64,000 nucleotides of DNA from contig NHZP01000073.1 of the NCBI GenBank assembly GCA_003313425.1, positions 124,001 through 188,000 of the forward strand, in the 5' to 3' direction. Positions 11,061 to 22,942 of this stretch are shown piece by piece. A program made the position numbers and the translations under genes. The notes under the pieces are model-generated. The model did no database searches, was not told where the DNA came from, and saw only the letters and a list, made by a program, of their open reading frames with translations. Each line of letters begins with the position of its first letter. Position 1 is the first letter of the stretch. Source of the stretch: Pseudopyrenochaeta lycopersici (Eukaryota > Ascomycota > Dothideomycetes > Pleosporales > Pseudopyrenochaetaceae).

Positions 11061-11351
11061 CTAACTGATAGTTATAGAACATTTACGCAATCTAAAATTA
11101 ATAAGTCGCTGTGGTGGTCGAATAATTCGCCGAGAGCGAGAGCTGGCATGAACAGCTACTTCAACCTCAGAAGTATCCTTATTAACCACAACACCCTCTG
11201 AAGCTTCTATAAGCTTGATGCTACGTCTCTTGCCTATTTTAGATAATTTGAGATCATTGTGGAGTTGTTTCTGAAGCTCCCAAGTGACCTTCTGCTCCTC
11301 GCGATCTATAGCTTTCTGGTCAGTCTCGGTGAGTGGAGGTGACGTCATCAC
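11061..11351 (-). other. Repeat-associated reading frame, unrecognised
   Basis: A 96-codon frame starting MMTSPPLTETDQKAID. It is rich in K, E and R, with SRSRRIIRPPQRLINF at its end. It abuts the dispersed repeat at 10995-11058, so it probably belongs to the same mobile element. I cannot name the element type. Confidence 0.3.
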
Positions 11352-11359
11352 ACTTGACT

Positions 11360-13790
11360 ATTGTCGAACGTAAACTGGCCCATAATTAACTTCTACATCG
11401 CTGCCAGCATAATTCCCAGCGCAGTGCGCTAACTCGCAGTTCAATGGTTACTGTATTCTCAGCACCGTTAACTGGGTAATATTATCTGGAATAAGGATTA
11501 CAGAGAATATAGCTAGATCTAGCAACTCCTGGGTCGACCGATACTGGTGACACCGCCTTGTTGGCTACAGTGTTGTCGCGTTGTCTTACAAAGCACCATT
11601 CTCCTTCACATATCCCTCATACGATGGGATGTCGTTTTCCCTGCACTAGACTTCCAGTCTAAGGCTAATGTTCTTGCTGTTCTTCCCCCGTGGCCAGCGA
11701 TGATTCATATCCGTAGGAGCAAATTGGAGCCGTCGACATCGCTTAGTTTGTAGTGCTAGTGGGAAATAGACAGCGAGAGGGTTCAGGACTGAAAGACCTT
11801 ACCATCCAGCTCATTGTGGCGTTGCAGGCTCTGCCAGTTGCTCGATCACTTCCATCCGTCGCTGGTCGCGGGACCCTTCGTAGCGATCTTTTACGACTTG
11901 AGCTCTCAACTGAGTCTGACAACTTCGACCTCGAACGTGTTATACCCCTTCTCAAAGCGACCCTCAATAATGAGCCCGACGATGCCCAGCGAATTTATAG
12001 CTTTACATCCAAACGGAAATCCTCGTGCCGCCTTAACTCCTCCATTAATTGCGAAACTCCCCGTACAGTGGTTGCCACTTTAATGGTTTGCGCTAAGGTA
12101 GACAGCCTTCAGCGACAAGTAGAGGTGATCGCGAAAAGCTCAGAGCCGGCACCCGAACAGGCCCACTACGGAAACTTAGTGAGCAGAAAGACCACTAGCA
12201 AGGAAGGTTGACAAGTACACCGTCTTTAAAGCGGCAGACTAGACGTGATACAAAAAACAGCATAGTCCAGGCACAGCAGTTCGCTTACCAATCATGGTGA
12301 GGTGTAGGCAATGCGAGAATGGTACTTTGAGTTGCCACCGCTAGCGGGACGATGGCCGACCCGCACCAGCCACACCCTTGCCGTGAACGTCTAGAATGGG
12401 TGGCGTTGGGAAGAGATATAACGATCGTTTCCGGTGACAGAGAACGGCATGCAGCCCTAGATAGTGTAGTGCCTTGCCAAGCATTGCTACCATCACAGCT
12501 CTGCTATCCTTATCCATCGCGACATGAACAATCTAAACCGCTTATGTCCCTTACATGTCAAACTAAAGCACATCTCTACAACCCTAAAGATTGCAGTGCT
12601 CACGTAGGGAGCTGTTTGTTATTTGACCATACGATAGCTGTATCACCAAAACATATCGAGCCCTTCCACCTTCGTATGCGCTTACAACGACGGCGTTCCA
12701 CCAGCGACGCTCAACCCACTTGCCGAAGCGTAGGCGCCGATTTCCAGGGCCACTCCGCCTCATCTTATACCCCTCTTGTGTCATCGTATTCCCCCTCAAC
12801 GAGCTGAGATTAGATCTCGGCTGCTGCTGCTTGGTCTAGGAATCGGCTCGAGTGGGCTTGAGACATGGGCACATGGTGAGCCTAATTAGGTCTTTCGTTC
12901 GGTCAGCGGAGGGAATAACAGTGGGTTTCGGGGCTTGAGGGCGAGGAAGCTATCGAGGTCATCGTGCGTTGGACCGCATTTCAAGGTGCGTATGATCGCT
13001 GTGTTGACCGCTTCGACGCTGGAAACACGTTGGCTGACAAGCGCCGTGGCCGTGCGGATCTTGGCACTGCTCCCAATCCCAAGCCGGATTTAATCGTAAA
13101 CGGGCAGTGTTATGTCAGCTTTGACAAGAATTGCTCTGATTGGAGGGTTTTTAACGAAAGTACTGGTCTGGGTGGTGATCGCGCATGAATCCGCGCCTAG
13201 ATCAGCCCTCACGGCTAAACATGGCTCATAAGTGTTTCTATTGGATCCCTAGACGTATACGAAAGCTGCGCATGTGTTGCGATAGATGGAAATGATGGTG
13301 GTGGCTCTGTGTTGGGGGATGTTCGTTATTGCTATGAAGAAGGTCTCCTCGCGGATCGGAAGGGCAAGCGACTATGCGACTGTAATTTTTGTACAGATGC
13401 ACATGGATAGGTTCAGGGGTCATCTTAGTATGTAGGTTAAGAGGAATTTCAGATTATTAACGCGCGTACAGATTTTTGTATTGCTGCAAAGTCTAAGTAC
13501 CTACAATTTTGTCCGTTACGGCGGTTGTTCCGTTACGAAGGGATGCACGTTAGTTAGGTTAATCTTTAAGAATTATGTTAGAATTGACAGTATTTTTCGA
13601 TATATCGATGACAGTGACGCTAAATTGTGAATGCGGATGAGACTAGGCTTATAACTGTAGGCAGGGTAGCAATAAAAGGTAATGTATATTCTCTCTGTCT
13701 CTGTGTATAAAGTGCGGCTAATAATATCCATATAGGAATAGACGGATGAATTAGCAGTAAACTACGTGACTGTAAGTGTCCTAGGCTTAC
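11360..13790. other. 2.4-kb interval without a convincing gene
   Basis: The longest frames (11753-12211 and 12352-12807, plus strand, 152 and 151 codons) show no domain I recognise. The first has SDNFDLERVIPLLKATLNN, possibly a decayed fragment of a larger gene. The interval also contains copy 2 of the GTAPNPKPDLI repeat at 13062-13098. No RNA gene was seen. Confidence 0.4.
13062..13098 (+). repeat. Short dispersed repeat, copy 2 (GTAPNPKPDLI)
   Basis: Matches 3054-3096 in the opposite orientation over about 38 nt; one frame reads GTAPNPKPDLI in both. Confidence 0.6.
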
Positions 13791-13791
13791 A

Positions 13792-14573
13792 TTACCACTT
13801 GTGGGTTGGGTCGTTTCTCCAAATGTAGTCGTCGATGTGTTTCTGATCCACTACACCAAGTGGCTGTCCAAGAGCTGCTCTAACGGCAGCTATCTTTTGA
13901 TAAGAGGGTCTGTCAACTAATGCAGAATTCCATCTCGCGTAATGTGGAAACTCCTTGGACGGGTCGTATCCTGGGAGCAATTGGGGAACTATCTCGTTGG
14001 TAACCACGAAGACAAGGTCAGCGAAAGTGACCTTGTCGCCGGTGAGATAGCTGTTGCTAGACTTTTTGAGATGTTCATCGAGCATTCCAATAGTGCGCTT
14101 GATCGTCGATTCATAGCGGTCGAGGGCAGACTGGACATACTCTGCGTGTTTGTACAAGAACCAAGCATGTTGACTGTAGTACATGTGTTGTTCAGACGCT
14201 TGAAATTGCATCCACGCCAGTTCTAAGTACTTGACTGGCCCAGAGAGGGAGTGCAATGTGCCAGATTTATCGTAAGTGTCAAGAAGGTAGAGAATAATAG
14301 CGCCTGCCTATTTTTCGTGTTAGAATTCTAAATTCACATACCCAGCTGAATCATGCAGCCTACCTCAAACAGCCTTATTCCGGTGTTATGATCCTCAATA
14401 GCGGGAGCTTTAGAGTTCGGGTTGAGAGACTTATAGGGTTCTGAATTCATTTCAGAGCTTTCGAGGTACTTGTTCTCATAAGGAACCTTTAATTCCTCGA
14501 GTAGGATAGCGACTCTCCACGGGACAGGACCTCTGGTATGGGAGTAAAGAATAATGGGTTTAATAGCAGACAT
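13792..14573 (-). CDS. Glutathione S-transferase (Ure2/GliG-like class)
   Basis: Two exons, 14364-14573 and 13792-14307, joined across a 56-nt GT-AG intron in phase 0; the product is 241 residues, normal for the family. The N-terminal thioredoxin-fold domain begins IKPIILYSHTRGPVPWRV and contains NPNSKAPAIEDH, the usual cis-proline region, then RLFEAGAIILYLLD across the splice. The C-terminal helical domain includes YLTGDKVTFADLVFV. The enzyme would conjugate glutathione to electrophiles in the cytosol. It is divergently transcribed from the FAD monooxygenase at 15245, with about 670 bp between the start codons, which suggests co-regulation in detoxification or aromatic metabolism. That pairing is inference. 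Confidence 0.85.
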
Positions 14574-15244
14574 ATTAATTCCCTAGTAGTTATGTTTTGA
14601 ATGGTAATCAACAGGCCTAGGGCAGAGATGATGGCGACGGGTGGAACGAGTACTTAACTGGAGCTTAAATACCCCAGTAAAGCGGAACGACTCACTCTTG
14701 CCGGAGAACTTGCTTTCCGCCCTCCGAGACCAACGGATTTATGCATAAGTCAATCGGAATGATACTTCGATGATACCCCGCATGTCATTCGTTCTCATGC
14801 CCGCTGACTAAGCGGGGATGATATACTGCAAGTACGTACGTGCGTCACTAGCTTCCACTGGGGCTGGCTTCAGATTCACACCACTGTTCGAAGTTGTCAC
14901 GTAGAGCAAGAGCTGACTCGTCTGTCCAGGGAAGCTCCTAGTTACTAAAGTATGACAAAAAATGACAAAGGGTGATGGAAGTTTTACACATGGGCCCGTT
15001 GAAATTCGGCCATATTCACGCTTGACGGGAGAGGCAACCTGCATCTCGCACGGCCAATAACCGTTCAAGCCAGGAGCTGGAGTAGAATATTTAAAGTTTC
15101 GAATTGTGAGGTATTTAAGCTAAGCAATTCCCTCTTAAAGAATACAAAGCGAAAGCACATTACAAGCCCCTTACTGCACTCACCACGTTAATATACTTGC
15201 AATTCTCTGAACGATTTCTCATAGCTATATTCCCTAGCGACATT
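14574..15244. promoter_or_regulatory. Shared divergent intergenic region of GST and FAD monooxygenase
   Basis: The two start codons face away from each other across 671 bp, so both promoters must lie here. I did not identify a specific operator. A TATA-like AATATTTAAAG lies near 15087 on the plus-strand side. Confidence 0.4.
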
Positions 15245-17392
15245 ATGACTGCACCATTTGAATCGACTACTGATGTGGTAATCATTGGTGCCGGACCATC
15301 AGGGTAAATCCACTCTGAACAAGGCACCTTTATGTGTTGGGTGAATTTCTGACTATTTTACGCAGTCTTATGGCAGCCCTATGGATGGCTCGGTGTGGTG
15401 TGGAATCTCGCGTTATCGATGCCCGCGCCACAAAGGTGTTCAGAGGCCATGCTGATGGAATGCAAACTGGAACGCTGGATATCTTTGACTCGTTTGGTAT
15501 TGTAGAGGACCTCTACAAGAACGCGGCTCCCGCAGTGGAGATGACATTCTGGGTTTGTAACAGCTACCTTCCATCTAGCATCTTGTCTAACTTCGCGAGT
15601 ATAGGGTGGTAGCAAGGATATTCCTATCAAACGCGTTCGCTCGCTTTCCAAAATGGACTCCTGAACTCGGCCAGTACCATCTGGTCCACACTAGCCAAGG
15701 TTTTATTTTATTCTTTGAACACTAGGAAGATCTCTAAGTATATACAGGCAACACAGAGCGTGCTTTGCTGGATGGCATGAAAGCCATCAACAGACTCGAA
15801 GTTGAACGAGGAGTCATAGCGGCAGCTATTGACATTGACGAGCTGAGCATACATGATCCTCAAGCCCACGCGATCAAGTTGACAGTTCAACATCTCACGG
15901 ACGAAGAATTGGCTGCGTCTCCCGATAATTATACCATACCACAGCCTGGGGATTTCAACTATAACCCGGCAGACGAGCCGTACTTGAAGCGCAAAGTTAC
16001 CGGAAAAGAAGGGAGTACCGAAGTTATCCACGCAAAATTTGTGATCGGGGCCGATGGAAACCGAAGCTGGACTCGCAACGCTTTGGGATTCGACTTTCTC
16101 AGAGATACATCAGATGATAATGAGGATGAGAGTGTTGGCGGGATTTTAGATTGTGTGGCGACTTCAAATTTTCGTAAGAAATCCTCGTTCTAAACCCTTG
16201 ATTTATGTTAATAAATTTTGCAGCGGATATTCGTATTCAATCAATAATTGCCAAGGACGGGCGTGGAGGAGGATTCGTTCCGAGGGAGAATGGGTTGTTA
16301 CGCATTGCAGCTCCCGTCGCCAATAGATCAGAAGCGACACCAGAAGCCATCATCAAGTCACTAAAGGAAATTATTTCTCCTTATGAGCTCAATGTCACTC
16401 ATGTTGATTGGTGCGGAGTATTTGGAACCCGCCGCCGAGTTTCAAGCGCTACTTCGAAGCACTCCCGTGTTTTCCTCGTCGGCGACGCACTGCATGTCCA
16501 TTCTCCTAGAGCGGGAATTGGTATGAACTTTAGTATACAAGATGGTAAATACCATACCCTTATACGATATAAAGCTTTGCTAATATTCTTAGCATATAAT
16601 CTCGGGTGGAAAATTGCGCATGTTGTGAAGGGAATTTCTCCACTTGCTATTCTAAAGACATACGACGAAGAGCGTGGATTGACGACTAAACAGCTTGTCG
16701 CTTTCGATAAAGCTTTGTCGGATGAGTCACCTATGGAAGCAAACTTTTCGATTGAAGGAACCTGTCAAGGACTACGGGATAATCTTCCATTTTCAAGCAC
16801 TACGGCTATCGAGTACGAGGCTGGATTGCTTGTTGCCAAAGAAGGGAGCTTGATTGTTTCCAAACAGCACTTAGCGCCTGGTATTTTTGTGGGCAGGCGC
16901 CTACCCACACAGACCGTGGAAAAACACGCGAATGGAGAACTGGTTGACTTTGGAAAATCTTTTCCTAGTGATGGTCGGTACCGGATTGTTGTCTTCGCGG
17001 GCAATATATCGAAACCAGAGCAGCTACGCCGTGTGGAACATCTTAGTCAGGTATTAGAGCTCCCTGAGGCTTTTCTCCAACGTCTCGACGGGCATGCGAT
17101 CACGCCTCGAGACGTGTTTGAAATCCTGGTCTTGCACAGTGCGAGCAGGGATGAGGTAGAGATTGCTGACTTGCCCCCATTCCTCTTCAAGAATAGCGAT
17201 CCTTTTAGTCAAGTATTTGTCGACAACAATCAATCTAGAACATGGACTCTGGGCGAAGCATATAGCAGGTATGGAATAAGTCAAGATAGAGGATGCCTGG
17301 TACTTGTCCGGCCTGATAGACATGTCATGTATATTGGCGAGTTGGAAGATGTTACTGAGATGATTAAACTTATGACCTTAGTTTTAGTTTAA
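15245..17392 (+). CDS. FAD-dependent monooxygenase, phenol 2-monooxygenase-like
   Basis: Six exons: 15245-15303, 15366-15552, 15600-15699, 15748-16173, 16224-16544 and 16593-17392. The five introns are 47-62 nt and all joins are in frame, giving 630 residues, the usual length. The dinucleotide-binding motif VVIIGAGPSG is at the N terminus. VIGADGNRSWTR is the DG motif. VFLVGDALHVHSPRAGIGMN is the GD motif that binds the flavin ribityl chain, followed by FSIQDAYNLGWKIAHV. The C-terminal part from about residue 430 fits the thioredoxin-like domain of phenol hydroxylases. It would hydroxylate an aromatic substrate using NADPH and O2. It is divergent from the GST. No frame break was seen. Confidence 0.9.
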
Positions 17393-17492
17393 CGTGTTCC
17401 ACAAACGAGATGCGCAAACAATCGAAATACGCACTAAAATGCAGTTACGCACCTCTCCACAATGATAACTTAACACTACAACAAGCTATTTT

Positions 17493-18720
17493 TATGTAAA
17501 GTAGCTTAAATTAATGGTCTTACTCTACTGCATCTTTCTTACACGTGCGCTTATTATACCCTGCCTCGCCGCACCTCTTGCAGCGTCGAATACCCCCGGC
17601 TGCCAGCACCTACTCCTACGCCTCTCCACCTCAACCTGGGCCTCAGCATCCCTTTGAGCAACTGTTTTATCTGCTTCTCCCTGCGACTAGGGTCCTTCCT
17701 TTCTAGATATGCTTCTTCTTGCGCTTTTTACGCTTAGAGGTAGCTTTATTTGTCCCTCATTCTCTTGAAGATTAGCGTTGTTTAGACCTCTATCTCTTAG
17801 GCGTTGTTTGGTGTTTTCGGCTGCTAGGGCTCTGGTAGAGGCGGTGTTGGCGTACGAGGCTTTATTCCAAGCTTCAATAACACTGCTTCTAGGCTGTATA
17901 TACCCAAACAGGTTGCTCTAAAGCTTGATAATACTAGCCTTTAAAAACGCCTTTTTGTTAATACGTTTGATGTGGCTGTTTGCCAAGCCTGTGATTTCCT
18001 TCTTGTATGCCTGCTTTAACAGGGCAAAACAACCTACATTAAGCGGCTGAAGGATATACGAGGCGTGTGATGGCATAAAAAGTGTAATAATTTGTGTTCC
18101 TCACATAGATCGTAGAAAGCGAGCGATTTGTGGCTTTCATAGCCATTAAAAATGAGCAGCCGGTGGCTACCTACTGTACGGGCTTCGGTATGCTTAATGA
18201 AGTGCTGTAACCAGGCCAAACCAAGCTTATTTGATTTCCAGCTATTATCACTGACGCCTATCCGCCAGTCCTAAGGGTTGCGGTGCTAGGCTGGTTAGGG
18301 TGTTTTGCGTTAAAGATGAATAAAGGTGAGATTATCCAGCGCCTAGCGTCGATACTAGCAACCAACGTTGCCTACTCACAATCGCTAGGCTGGACCCCGA
18401 GTGGTTTAAGACGTCTCTCAGACGCCGTGATCTTAATAGACTCTCCAACGTCCATCTGGAAGCTAGTTTCGTCACATACCTGGCTTTGACATTGCGTACA
18501 AGGTCAAACTAAGGGCTGATAATAGCTGGATTGCTGCACAGGACTCTTTGGCGATTGCGCTGCCTGGTTACTAGAGGTTATCCTCAGGCTTCCGGCGAAC
18601 AAGGTTGGTGGCCTAATTTTCGCCAATATGGCCACCTCCACGCGCAGCTAGCAGTTGGTTGGCCATTTTGCGTATGTAGCTAAGCGTAGAGCACAATCGC
18701 AAGTCGGCGAATGGGCGTGC
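17493..18720 (-). pseudogene. Fot1/pogo (Tc1-mariner superfamily) DDE transposase relic
   Basis: Reading the minus strand from the right, these pieces appear: IRKMANQLLAARGGGHIGEN (helix-turn-helix part), CDETSFQMDVGES (first catalytic Asp), DWRIGVSDNSWKSNKLG, HRLLIFNGYESHKSLAF (second catalytic block), NVGCFALLKQAYKKEI, and a C-terminal knuckle RCKRCGEAGYNKRTCK. The second block normally reads FDGHxSH; here Asp is Asn and His is Tyr, both single G-to-A or C-to-T changes. Several stops (after IGEN, after SDCE, after IIKL) fit TGG or CAG mutated to TAG. Frameshifts also break it. It is inactive. Confidence 0.8.
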
Positions 18721-19222
18721 ATTGGAGGACTGAGTTCGGGCCCAGTTGTTGCGAAGTCACGGTGTATCCCATGGTTAAGGGTTCGGACCTCTTCGCGCCT
18801 GCCGTACCTAGCTAGCATCCCGCTTTATTTAGCGCCCATGCACGGGATCGTTAGCTGCCTGATCGCTAGAGCTTAAATACTACCACTCTCGCCCACTTCT
18901 CGTATAATCAACGAGTTTGGAAGAGAAGAAGGAAAACTGAAGCTGCTTCTGAAGTAGATCTTCTTTCCCTTCATACCATGGTAAGCAAATTGCACTCGCA
19001 GCTCTCATTAGTACAGTTTTAATTCGGATGTGCTCACGTCGTTCCGCTCTTAGGCTCAAAAGTACAAGAATTTGAGTGTGTGTCTGGCCACTTCTAGCAA
19101 ACGACCTCCTTGAGTTACAACTTCGAAGTCGGCCTATAACGACCAAATCATCGAACCTATTCATCTACTTGAATAACAACAACGCATCCTCGGCTGAAGA
19201 TTACATCACCAAAGCGCCCACT

Positions 19223-20918
19223 ATGGCCATCGCACCCACTCCTTGGACACCTCCACCACAACCCGATCCCGAGTCGCTGAAGAACCCTCCTCCCTTCAAC
19301 CCCATCCCTCTCATCCACCTCCGCATGAGAAAAGTTCGCCCCGTCTTCAACAAAGCCGGCATGACCTCCGCCATCCACAAGTCCCCCCTCGCCTTCCCAG
19401 TAACTATCACCAAGTCCGGAATCACTAGAGACGAACACGCATACGAACCGCACCGCTCCCCTGACAAAGCAATCCACCACTATTCCTCTGCACACTGCCC
19501 TGTCTGGGCCGCCGAAATCCCAGAAAGCGCGCACATCTTCAAGCCCGGAGCATTCGGCGAGAACCTATTCAACAATAAGCTGGACGAAACCAAGCTTTGC
19601 ATCAGTGATAAACTACGGATCAGAGGCGTTTTGCTAGAGGCTAGCGAACCGCAGACGCCGTGCTACAAACTTAATCACCGGTTTCAGGTTAAGGATATAG
19701 CAAATAGAGTGCAGACGTTGCTGAGGAGTGGGTGGCTGTACCGCGTTTTAGAGCCAGGGGTTGTAGAGGAGGGAGCAGTGATACAGTTGATAGAGTGGGT
19801 GCATTCGGAGTGGACCGTTGCGGGGCTAGCGTACTATCTCTTTTTGGAGAGGGATAACGCAGAGATGAATCGGGAGATTACTGGGTTGGCGGAACTTGGG
19901 GAGGATATCAAGGGGAGATTTGAGCAGAGGTTGAAGAAGGGCCATTTAGAGGATGACGCTGGAAGGCTGTTTGGCGGAGAGGAGGACAAGATAGATACAT
20001 AGAATGAGTGTCGGCTTATCAAGAAGAGAAAGGAGACGAGCACTGTTACTGCGTTCGTCTTTAAAGCTGTGGAGAGCATAACAGAAGAAGGCGTTCAGGC
20101 CGTCGAGCCTGGGAGTCATGTTCGCATCAAATTAGGCAGCAAGCTCGTTAGGGCGTACTCTGTCGTGGGCGGTACGACGAAGCGCTTCGAACTCTGGCAT
20201 TGCGCTCGAACCCGACAGCCGCAGTAGCTCAAAATTCATGCACTCAGAAACCAAAATCGGAGACATCCTCACCATCAGCCGTATCACGGCATCTTTCCCG
20301 CTTGCAAAGAATGCAGACAAGCACATCATCATCGCCGGCGGCATCGGCATCACTGCCCTCCTCGCAGCAGCCGAGTACCTCCGCCGCACGAACCAAAACT
20401 ACAAGCTGCATTTCGCTGTCTCCTCCGAAGTGCCTTTCGTCGCACAGATCAAAGCGCTCGGCGCCAATGCAAAAGTGTACAACAAATCACTCGACCAGCG
20501 TATGGATCTCAAGTCCATCGTCGCCGCCGCAGACCCCACAACGCATATCTACTCATGCGGCCCGGAACGACTCATGGACGCTGTTGCTTCGATAGCAAAG
20601 GAGTACAGTATGCCCAATTCGTCCGTCCACTTTGAGCAGTTCACCGTCACAACTTCCGGAGACCCGTTTACGGCGGAGCTGAAGCAGAGTGGTAAAACGC
20701 TTGACGTCGGGCCGACGCAGTCACTCCTCGACGTATTGAGGTCTGTAGGTATGGACATTGATTCCTCGTGCGAAGTTGGAAATTGCGGTACTTGCAGAGT
20801 GGACGTATGTTCTGGATGTGTGGAACATCGGGGGACGGGATTAGTCGACGAAGAGAAGAAGAGGAGCATGTTGAGTTGCGTCAGTCGGGGTGTCGGACGG
20901 ATTGTATTGGATATTTAA
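19223..20918 (+). pseudogene. MOSC - flavin reductase - [2Fe-2S] ferredoxin fusion, broken by one stop and one frameshift
   Basis: The frame from ATG 19223 to 20002 encodes a MOSC domain: HHYSSAHCPVWAAEIP, FKPGAFGENLF and LRIRGVLLEASEPQTPCYKL. It stops at TAG 20000-20002, but the same frame continues at once with NECRLIKKRKETSTVTAFVF, the expected start of the reductase FAD domain. About 200 nt later, near 20192, the frame shifts by one base (an apparent extra T between FEL and GIALEPDSR). It then runs to 20918 through IIIAGGIGITALLAAAE, IYSCGPERLM and a plant-type 2Fe-2S cluster CEVGNCGTC with a later cysteine in MLSCVSRG. An intact version would be an electron-transfer protein of the vanillate-demethylase-reductase type fused to a MOSC domain. 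Confidence 0.8.
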
Positions 20919-21078
20919 GACAGTCGCTTCCCAGAACACGTGATGTGACGGCTCCTCACTGTTTGCGATGAGCCACTATTAAACACACTCTTTCCTGTAG
21001 ACCTATGTGTAGGTCGTTAACTCAAAGATAGAAGGAATCATCACACTTGTTCTACCAGTTCATGGTCCCATAAAGTGG

Positions 21079-22266
21079 CACGCGAAAAGCAAAATTCCCC
21101 GCACTGCAAAATCGCGCACCAACACCAACTGCAACCTCCATACCCAACCACCCCCTATAACTCCACCATTTCAAGCCCAAACTGAGCCAAATTAAAATGG
21201 CAGACCCTTGGATGATCATCATCAGACGCCCAAAAAAGCTAAGGTCCGTGGAGCTATTGAGTACATGGAGGCGCGTGGGATTCCTCACTCCAAGAATGAC
21301 GTGTTTGACTATTATCAAGTTAGTCACCGCTAGGGATGTATCACAAGTGTGTAGCCTGCAGAAAGGCTGGGTCTCTTACTCAAATGCTAGAAAGAGAGTA
21401 GAGTATAGTGAGACTATGCTTGTTCTGAAGCCTGAAGAGGAGGACTGGGAGGATGTAAGATTCTCTGATGAGGTACACTGGCGGGTAGGACCTCAAGGCA
21501 AGATAAGGATTATCAGGAGACCTGGGGAGAGGTACTGTGGAGACTGCATTCAAGAACAACTTGATCGAGATGATGAGAAGCACTTTGAAGCTGCTCACTC
21601 ATGGGCTGCAATAGGATATAACTTCAAGAGTGACCTCTGCTTTTGTAAGGTACCAGGTAATAAGAATGGGAAGCTATCCCTCACTGTCTATCGTGATCAA
21701 ATCCTTGAGCCTATCATCAAGCCATGGCTTGATCGCGGAGATAGGTTCATCCTTGAGGAGGATAACGACTCTAGCCATAGAGGCAAGTCAACTAAGAATA
21801 TAGTGGCTAAGTGGAAGCAGAAGAATATGCTAGACTACTTCTTCAATTGTCCTAATTCACCAGACCTAGCCCCTATTGAGAACTGTTGGCAACTACCAAA
21901 GCAACACCTCAAGAAGTATCCCCATTGGAATGAGTATGAGATGAGAGACCTAGCTTATGAGGGCTGGCAGCTGGTCTCACAAGACTTTATAAATGAGAGA
22001 GTTCACAGTATGCCAATAAGGCTTCAAGAATGTATTGATATGGAGGGTAGAATGACTGGGTATTGACTAATTTAGGCTATAATAGCCTCAACACCATAGA
22101 ACTTCTATATAAATAGCTATATTATGCTACCCAGCAGCCTCACTTCTATTATTACTACCCTATTATGCCTATAATTCATTGTTTTAGGTGGTGATTTGTA
22201 TGGTGTTAGGGAACGCGGGCCATCCTCGGGTATTTTGCAGTGCGGGGAATTTTGCTTTCAGCGTGA
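21079..22266 (+). mobile_element. Tc1/mariner element with terminal inverted repeats, internally deleted transposase
   Basis: Inverted repeats share AAATTCCCCGCACTGCAAAA (left 21092-21111, right about 22233-22252 reversed), with further partial matching outward. The transposase frame 21197-22066 holds the catalytic core: RFSDEVHWRVGPQGKI, FILEEDNDSSHRG and SPDLAPIENCW. The N-terminal HTH part is mostly missing: a piece reading AIEYMEARGIPHSKNDVFDY lies in another frame and jumps directly to YHKCVACRK, so the DNA-binding region appears deleted and shifted. The element is probably defective on its own but could still be moved by an intact relative. Confidence 0.8.
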
Positions 22267-22479
22267 GTGGGCACAGCCCGGTTGCCACATGGTCCGAGCT
22301 TGTTGAGGTGGATGACGTGTTTACCAGTGACCTGCGAAAACCAGTCAACCGCCGGGCCACCAAAATCGACGCACGTTTTTGCTTATTTGCTTAACAGCAG
22401 CACAGTCAATTATATATTTAATAAGGAGATAAGCTAGTCTATCTACGTCTACACTAAGGTCGAGTATGTCCTTGGATAT

Positions 22480-22690
22480 GACAATGCTGCACGTTGGCAG
22501 TGCGCGCTGATGCGCTCGCTCAGCCTCTACAGCAAGCAGCTAGCCCCGCTCCACCTGCAGAGCTTCTCCACGAGCAATATATTGCCTGTACTGCTGCTTT
22601 TATGCTTTTTGCGCTGACTAGCTGCTTGCAGCTTTGAAATTTCTTCGGCTAAGGTAGCTACTGAGGTCATAGCAAGCTGGCAGCACTTAA
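22480..22690 (-). pseudogene. Fragment resembling a pogo transposase C terminus
   Basis: Minus-strand pieces read LAEEISKLQAASQRKK and, in another frame, QYIARGEALQVERG followed by a stop and LLAVEAERAHQRAL. This resembles the coiled, basic C-terminal tail of Fot1/pogo transposases. It is short and frame-broken, so the assignment is tentative. Confidence 0.4.
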
Positions 22691-22942
22691 CAAGCGGGCG
22701 AATAGCTAAACTAGGGCACTAAGACCAACGACGCAGGAGGTCTCGTACTAACTTAATTGGAATCCGCTTAGTAAGCGCATAACAATCTCCTCATCGGTGC
22801 ATGTGCAGGGGCTCCGAGGACCCCAACCCAACAGGCACGGATGGCATAGCTGCTGTTGTCATCCGCCGCGTATGAGCTGTCTGAGCATTACCGAAAAATA
22901 CTTCTTATTTGGAAAGGTTTATCCAAATCGGGCGGGTGAGTC

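Noticed and set aside
11753..12211. Possible N-terminal part of a FunK1-type protein kinase (SDNFDLERVIPLLK)
   Set aside because: Only a vague resemblance to the leader of those kinases; no kinase motif follows.
19157..19534. 125-codon minus-strand frame opposite the MOSC domain
   Set aside because: Glycine- and arginine-rich shadow of a GC-rich coding exon on the plus strand.
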